From: Chroococcidiopsidaceae cyanobacterium CP_BM_RX_35
GTDB lineage: Bacteria > Cyanobacteriota > Cyanobacteriia > Cyanobacteriales > Chroococcidiopsidaceae
Reading direction: 5' to 3'
Assembly: GCA_019242465.1 (NCBI GenBank)
Contig: JAFAVL010000165.1
Location: forward strand, 1-10,050
Length of the DNA stretch: 10,050 nt
The position numbers and the translations under genes were made by a program. The notes below the pieces were generated by a model. It was given only the letters and a program-made list of their open reading frames with translations. It searched no databases and was not told where the DNA came from. This document shows, piece after piece, positions 5,869 to 10,050 of this stretch. Numbering within the stretch: position 1 is the first letter of the stretch; each line of letters opens with the position of its first letter.

Positions 5869-8800
5869 CTAATATGCCGCTACAAGAGATTCTACATGTC
5901 CATCACACCTCACCCGCACTCCAGCCCGGCGGCTAACTGCGTAAAGCGCTGCATAGATCACTTGTGCTAAGTGCTTTTCCTCTTCGCTCCTGGGTTTTGC
6001 TGGCATCATTTCTAGGAAGGTTTGGACTGTTTTTGTGTCGTCTGCCGTTTTCGCAATTGCTTGGACTATGCCCATCCATTTCTCATCAGAGACGTTATAC
6101 ATTCTACGCTCTGCTAGTATTTGCAATAAATCAGGAACTAAAGACTTGGTGGTGAGTTCTGGTAAGCTTGCTACCAAATCATCTTGAAATGAATACCAGG
6201 TTTCTTGTTGGCGCAACATTGAAAGAATCTGCTTGGCGATCGCTTCAGGCTGATACTCAGAGGCAGCAGCAATGATGCCTTGAATCTCAGAGGACCAGTT
6301 GCCGACGGATACATGCTGCTCAAACGCTTTAACCAGTGCTATTACCGAATCATCCCCTAGGCTTTTGAGAGTGCGGGTGAGACGTTGCCAAACATAGCCA
6401 ACTTCGACATGGTTTCCTAGGCACCAGTTGGGAGGTACGACTTGGTGTTCTATTGCCTCGCGCAGGAGATCGGGTATGTCAGCCCGGACTCTCAAAGTCC
6501 CTAAAGTGGCAGCAATACCTACTCTGACTCGCCGATCGATGTTCGGTTTCTCCAATATTTCCTTCAAGGCAGGGATCGCGTCTTGATGACTTTCTAGCGC
6601 TTCTGTCAACAGCCAGCGAATTTGCCAATCCAGTGTTTCATCCTGAAGGTGTTTCAAGAGTTCGCCAAGCAATGATTGGTCTTCTAAATCTCTCACAGCT
6701 TGAGCGATTGCTGGCTTCATTCTAGGAGGGACGTTGAGATCCAAAAGCATAGCGAGTAGCTTGAGCGCCGCCGAATTGTTACCCAACCTGCCGATAGAGA
6801 GGGCAATTGAACTCCTAACGCAGTCATCTCGCTGCTCGTCGTTCAGCATTACCATCAACTCAGGAACGATAGACTCATCACCTAGACTGCCCAAAACATC
6901 AGCAATCTTTTCCTGAAGCCCATAGTCGGCATCTGCCTTGAGGAGGTGAATTAAACGTGGCACAGCAAAAGTTGCTTTCAATTCGGCTAGGGCTGATACA
7001 ATACACCCGCGCACGAGTGGGTCTAGTTCTGCTTCCCACTCCAACAGCTCTAGCAAACGCACTGCAACGCTCTGATCGCCAAGCTCCTCAAGGGCTGACC
7101 CAATTCTCCATCGTTTCCAGCGTTCAATGCTGTTATCTGCCAGCATTGCTATCAGTTGATCCATCGTAGTTCTGCCACCAACCTCCACTAAAACTCGAGC
7201 TGAGCGCTGCCAATCGAGCTTATAAAAGGAGGTTTGCAACAGATTTTTCACCTCTTTAAGTAGGCGATCGCGCAATCCTCGCAGCCGCACGATAGGAGTA
7301 CCAACGAGGCAACGAGCTGCCAAGAGCAAGTCATTATGGAAAAGGTCATCCTGCACTGCCAGTTCCCCTTCCGGTAACGATTGGAAGAGTGAATGTCCCA
7401 AAATTCCTAACAGCAGTGGTGTGGCATCATGCATCCGTCCAGCCAATAGCAGGATAACTTCTTCCCACCAAGGATCAGCTCGGTGAGCCACAATTTCCTG
7501 CCAGCCGATAGCACCTTTCTCATTCGCAGCGAGAGCAGCTAGGTACTCTTGAAACGTTAAGTGCAGAAAACCATACCACCCATGAGCTTGCACCTTTAAA
7601 AGACCATATTGGGCAGCGATTTCTTCTAGAATTGCCTTACTCTCTGAAGCTGGAATGTCAATTGTGGGCAGAAAATTAGCAACCAAGTGCAGCAACTCGG
7701 CTTCTGGGAAATAGCGACGCCCGTCGAGGTGAAAATGCCAAGCCACCTCTTTTAACAAGTCACGCTTGCGATCAGCAGTAAACTGGCTGAAACGCCTGAT
7801 GCCCCGATGGGCATCCCACTCCCGCAGCAAAACTTCACCGCAACGATGATACAGCTCGGCTCGCCGCTCTGGTAATTCCAACTGCTCCTCGTAGACGATC
7901 GCAATCAGCGAGAGGATGAGCGGGTTTGCTGCTAATGTCTGCATCCGCAAGTTCAAAGCTAATGCTTGCCTGAGTCCTTCAGCCTTAGCAGGATTTGATT
8001 TAAACCAATTATTAACAAATTGCTGAATCTGTTCCCAACCCAAATCCAGCACTTCTAGCGCCTCGAACCCTCTCAATCCTCCCCGCCAACCTGCTTGGCG
8101 ACAGGTCACTGCTATGGGAGCTTTAGAAAACCGCGTGTCCAGTCGATTAATCTCATCAGCGACTAACTTGTAAGCTTGCTGTGCCTCGTCAGGAGTAGAG
8201 CCAACCAGTACCTCGTCAAGTCCATCTAACAATAAGACAGCTTTGCCCTCATGCAGTTGTTGCTCCAGGTAGGGGTAAGCTTTCGGAACCCCATAACGTC
8301 GGTCCCAATCTGTGGCAGCGAACTCAAGCAAATTGTTTATCCCGCTCTCCACAAACCGCCCTAGTTCCACATAAATGGGCAAGTAGGGCAGTTGGGGTTC
8401 AGCATCTTGAGCCATTTTTAGCGCTAGATAGCGCAGCATTGTGGTTTTGCCAGCTCCTGGATCGCCTAGTACAACTATCCTTTGCAAGCTGACCAAGGCA
8501 TCTTCTGGTGTGAGGGCGACCTCTTCCCGTTCTAGCAAGCGTGCCTGGGAGCGCTGTAGCAATTCTGTGGGAGAACCGACAGCTAGCGGTGCCATCTCCT
8601 CTTCTTTGGCGTAGCGCAGGGGTTCTTCTTCCCGGACGCGCAGCTGTACATATATGTCCTCTAGTTCGAGTGAGCTAGACATGTCGAGGATTCTCAATTG
8701 CCTCAGTTCAGCAAGGAGTTTGTGCCGATAGGCATGAGCACCGTCTTCCCGTTCAGCCATAGCAGCCTGCTCCCGGGCTGCTGCCTCCTGCCTAGCAATT

Positions 8801-9159
8801 TCCTGCTCGTGGTGTTTCCGTCTCTGTTCCAGCTGCTGTTGCACCCACGGTCCACACACACTTTGCAACGCTGCCCCAATAATTGCAGAGATCAGCGCCC
8901 CAGAAACAGCTATCCAAGCATCAATCGAAGGTGTCAATGTTGCTGCAGATGTCCCTGTAGACTCACGCACTGAATTAGAATTCTGCGACACCAAAGCGAT
9001 TTTTTTGGATCTGGGTGCTGACTGTAATGTAGCGGATGGCGTGAGGTGAGCTTTTGTTTGCTCGTGATTTGGGCTTCGGGTAAGACCAGCCCCTGCTAGT
9101 AACAGGCTAATTAAGATGGCAGTAGAGGCAAAAACACCGCTTTTATTTCCCGGCTTCAT
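5869..9159 (-). CDS. Membrane-anchored NACHT NTPase with HEAT-repeat C-terminus (bacterial NLR-like STAND protein)
   Basis: A 1,096-residue STAND NTPase. In order: helix 1 at about 8-26; a Ser/Thr-rich loop of about 55 residues; helix 2 at about 81-105; a charged, Gln/Glu/Arg-rich coiled coil (106-140); a linker; a NACHT domain with Walker A GDPGAGKTT (232-240), Walker B LLLDGLDE (309-316), sensor-like TCR (352-354) and NPL (412-414); a winged-helix/NACHT-associated segment ending FLHLTFQEYLAA (531-542); then about eight HEAT-type helical pairs (roughly 640-950) with recurring LGDxS turns. The helices imply a membrane hairpin with the ATPase and repeats in the cytoplasm. No nuclease, protease, TIR or kinase effector is seen. 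Family knowledge: such proteins oligomerise on sensing a ligand, and some bacterial NACHT proteins protect against phage. That role here is inference. ATG 9159 has GAGGG close upstream; GTG 9189 (ten residues longer) has none. All ATPase motifs are intact and there is no frameshift. Confidence 0.9.
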   Translation of the reverse strand: MKPGNKSGVFASTAILISLLLAGAGLTRSPNHEQTKAHLTPSATLQSAPRSKKIALVSQNSNSVRESTGTSAATLTPSIDAWIAVSGALISAIIGAALQSVCGPWVQQQLEQRRKHHEQEIARQEAAAREQAAMAEREDGAHAYRHKLLAELRQLRILDMSSSLELEDIYVQLRVREEEPLRYAKEEEMAPLAVGSPTELLQRSQARLLEREEVALTPEDALVSLQRIVVLGDPGAGKTTMLRYLALKMAQDAEPQLPYLPIYVELGRFVESGINNLLEFAATDWDRRYGVPKAYPYLEQQLHEGKAVLLLDGLDEVLVGSTPDEAQQAYKLVADEINRLDTRFSKAPIAVTCRQAGWRGGLRGFEALEVLDLGWEQIQQFVNNWFKSNPAKAEGLRQALALNLRMQTLAANPLILSLIAIVYEEQLELPERRAELYHRCGEVLLREWDAHRGIRRFSQFTADRKRDLLKEVAWHFHLDGRRYFPEAELLHLVANFLPTIDIPASESKAILEEIAAQYGLLKVQAHGWYGFLHLTFQEYLAALAANEKGAIGWQEIVAHRADPWWEEVILLLAGRMHDATPLLLGILGHSLFQSLPEGELAVQDDLFHNDLLLAARCLVGTPIVRLRGLRDRLLKEVKNLLQTSFYKLDWQRSARVLVEVGGRTTMDQLIAMLADNSIERWKRWRIGSALEELGDQSVAVRLLELLEWEAELDPLVRGCIVSALAELKATFAVPRLIHLLKADADYGLQEKIADVLGSLGDESIVPELMVMLNDEQRDDCVRSSIALSIGRLGNNSAALKLLAMLLDLNVPPRMKPAIAQAVRDLEDQSLLGELLKHLQDETLDWQIRWLLTEALESHQDAIPALKEILEKPNIDRRVRVGIAATLGTLRVRADIPDLLREAIEHQVVPPNWCLGNHVEVGYVWQRLTRTLKSLGDDSVIALVKAFEQHVSVGNWSSEIQGIIAAASEYQPEAIAKQILSMLRQQETWYSFQDDLVASLPELTTKSLVPDLLQILAERRMYNVSDEKWMGIVQAIAKTADDTKTVQTFLEMMPAKPRSEEEKHLAQVIYAALYAVSRRAGVRVRCDGHVESLVAAY

Positions 9160-9325
9160 ATCCCTCTTAAGTTGCCCATATGAGTTCACTTACCAATTTA
9201 GCAAAGGCGGATGATGAAGATTAGAGCAAAGCATCGGGGGATAAATTTCTGTACCATCTTAGTGTCGTTAACTACCAAACCTTCGGCTTAGTAAGGTAAA
9301 AGTTATGTGATATGGTGATTGACAC

Positions 9326-9350
9326 CTGGCAAAGTATAAGTATTTGCCAG
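9326..9350. promoter_or_regulatory. Perfect 8-bp-arm inverted repeat, likely operator, in the divergent region
   Basis: CTGGCAAA (9326-9333) and TTTGCCAG (9343-9350) are exact inverted copies around a 9-base AT-rich centre. The element lies 42 bases before the nucleoside hydrolase start and about 170 before the NACHT start. A perfect TTGACA (9319-9324) sits directly upstream, so the repeat would cover the spacer and -10 zone of a rightward promoter; the only -10 at a fitting distance is weak (TATTTG, 9341-9346). No T-run follows on either strand, so a terminator is unlikely. A dimeric regulator site is the best reading. A smaller GGTG/CACC repeat (9314-9326) abuts it. The rest of the 232-bp gap shows nothing convincing. 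Confidence 0.5.
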
Positions 9351-9380
9351 AAAAACCCAACTTCTGCTGAGTAAACTGTA

Positions 9381-9385
9381 GAGGT
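9381..9385 (+). promoter_or_regulatory. Ribosome binding site that fixes a TTG start
   Basis: GAGGT at 9381-9385 ends six bases before TTG 9392. The reading frame is closed by TGA at 9368-9370 and contains no ATG or GTG between that stop and the TTG, so this site decides the start of the nucleoside hydrolase. Confidence 0.6.
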
Positions 9386-9391
9386 ACAGCC

Positions 9392-10050
9392 TTGCAACAA
9401 TATAGATTAGGGTTGCGACTGACCCCAATTTTTGCGTTGGTAGTGACACTAGGTCAGATAGGTGGTTTGCGCGTAGCACGGGCTGAGTCAGGCAATTCCT
9501 TTGTAACAACGGCATCAACCGATAGTACATCCCTCGCACAGTCAACGTCAGAGCCACTTGATTTGGTTATCAATACAGACGCGGGTGTAGATGACTCCGC
9601 CGCGCTCGACTGGCTCCTCAGCCAGAAGAACTACCCAGTAGACGTTCTTGGTATCGGCACTGTAGCTGGTAATACCACTGCTGACAATGCTGCCAATAAC
9701 GTATTAACTGTACTGGATGCTCTAGGACAGCAGAATGTTCCTGTAGCCATTGGTGCAACTGCACCCCTGTCAGAGCCGCTCAGTAAAACTGGTTCTCTGC
9801 TTCATGGTCCCGACGGTCTCTGGTTCGTCGGTGCTGAACACCCCCACGACCTGAGTAGCCTATCTCACGATGTCCCCAGCTTCTATAATGAATTGGCTCA
9901 AGCCCACCCCCGTGCAACGCTATTGTCTTTAGCGCCACTGACCAATTTGGCTCAAACTTGGGAGGAATACCCCAATGCACTGAAGAGCTTCAAACAAATT
10001 ATTGTTCTTGGCGGTGCCATAAACGGCGGCAACATTACACCTAATGCTGA
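9392..10050 (+). CDS. Exported inosine/uridine-preferring-type nucleoside hydrolase (3' truncated by window)
   Basis: 219 complete codons of a nucleoside N-ribohydrolase; the gene runs off the window. Enzymes of this family split ribonucleosides into base and ribose using a bound Ca2+. A signal peptide is clear: basic RLGLR (5-9), a hydrophobic core (about 10-26) and a likely cleavage site ARA|ES after residue 31, followed by a Ser/Thr-rich linker. The catalytic domain begins at 57 with NTDAGVDD (61-68), matching DTDxGxDD with the first Asp replaced by Asn. SLAPLTNLAQ (179-188) and VLGGAINGGNITPNA (205-219) match the family's GPLTN and MGG...GNxTPxAEFN stretches; the window ends just before the expected EFN. 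The TTG start is supported by GAGGT upstream. Location would be periplasmic or extracellular, suggesting nucleoside salvage from outside. Activity is unproven given the Asn substitution and the unseen C-terminal half. Confidence 0.88.
   Translation, partial: MQQYRLGLRLTPIFALVVTLGQIGGLRVARAESGNSFVTTASTDSTSLAQSTSEPLDLVINTDAGVDDSAALDWLLSQKNYPVDVLGIGTVAGNTTADNAANNVLTVLDALGQQNVPVAIGATAPLSEPLSKTGSLLHGPDGLWFVGAEHPHDLSSLSHDVPSFYNELAQAHPRATLLSLAPLTNLAQTWEEYPNALKSFKQIIVLGGAINGGNITPNA

Larger units (their letters stand above)
2154..7271. repeat. HIP1 octameric palindromes (five copies, span given)
   Basis: Exact GCGATCGC occurs at 2154-2161, 2982-2989, 3285-3292, 6236-6243 and 7264-7271. One copy lies in each of the MalF-like, MalG-like and MalK-like genes and two in the NACHT gene, all within coding sequence. 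A 10-kb random sequence would contain about 0.15. HIP1 abundance is a known signature of many cyanobacterial chromosomes and shows that the sugar operon and the NACHT gene are both adapted to such a genome. That argues against very recent import from another phylum. Confidence 0.9.

Noticed and set aside
5710..5970. 86-codon rightward frame across the folB/NACHT junction
   Set aside because: It runs opposite two well-supported genes and codes for a His/Pro/Cys-rich sequence without a domain.
8698..8973. 91-codon rightward frame opposite the NACHT coiled coil
   Set aside because: It is antisense to a coiled-coil region of biased composition, which produces spurious long frames.
5869..9189. 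CRISPR-associated, restriction or abortive-infection nuclease function for the large protein
   Set aside because: No nuclease, methylase, helicase or Cas motif was found in it; only NACHT and HEAT regions are visible, so only a STAND switch can be supported.
9303..9980. Leftward open frames opposite the nucleoside hydrolase (9303-9557 and 9780-9980)
   Set aside because: They lie opposite a frame with clear signal-peptide and nucleoside hydrolase motifs, and their translations have no recognisable domain.

Overview
The window looks cyanobacterial. It holds five exact copies of the octamer GCGATCGC (about 0.15 expected by chance), the HIP1 palindrome typical of cyanobacterial chromosomes. It also has moderate GC, a cyanobacterial-style heptanucleotide repeat, and protein types common in that phylum (NACHT-HEAT proteins, scattered ABC permeases). 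Genus and species cannot be fixed from the sequence. All genes look chromosomal; no transposase, integrase, CRISPR array, rRNA or tRNA is visible.

Layout. Bases 1-86 are an AT-rich leader for a short protein (87-332, +) ending in a Rho_N/SAP-like helical motif. One base after its stop lies the tail of a leftward DppC/OppC-type ABC permease (334-1221, -). An 80-bp divergent gap then leads to a tight rightward operon (1302-4177) coding for a CUT1-type carbohydrate importer: a MalF-like permease, a MalG-like permease and a MalK/UgpC-like ATPase, but no binding protein. The ATPase gene overlaps the 3' end of a leftward AI-2E/PerM-family membrane protein gene (4165-5232, -) by 13 bp. A 259-bp gap holds a likely leftward promoter for that gene. 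Next comes a leftward pair: the folate enzyme dihydroneopterin aldolase FolB (5492-5848, -), preceded in transcription by a gene of nearly 1,100 codons (5869-9159, -) for a membrane-anchored NACHT NTPase with a HEAT-repeat tail. A divergent region of about 230 bp carries a perfect 8-bp-arm inverted repeat. It leads to a 3'-truncated rightward gene (9392 to the window end) for an exported inosine/uridine-type nucleoside hydrolase that starts with TTG.

Working together. The three CUT1 genes form one transporter lacking its substrate-binding component, so its partner must be encoded elsewhere. The OppC-like permease is likewise without a DppB, ATPase or binding-protein partner here. The most unusual gene is the NACHT-HEAT protein, which has the architecture of a bacterial NLR-like STAND switch: an N-terminal two-helix membrane hairpin, a coiled coil, a NACHT ATPase and a HEAT sensor region. 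It is nearly coupled to folB. A defence or signalling role is inference from architecture; no recognisable defence cluster surrounds it. Two tail-to-tail gene pairs have no room for a terminator between them, so antisense overlap of transcripts is expected there.
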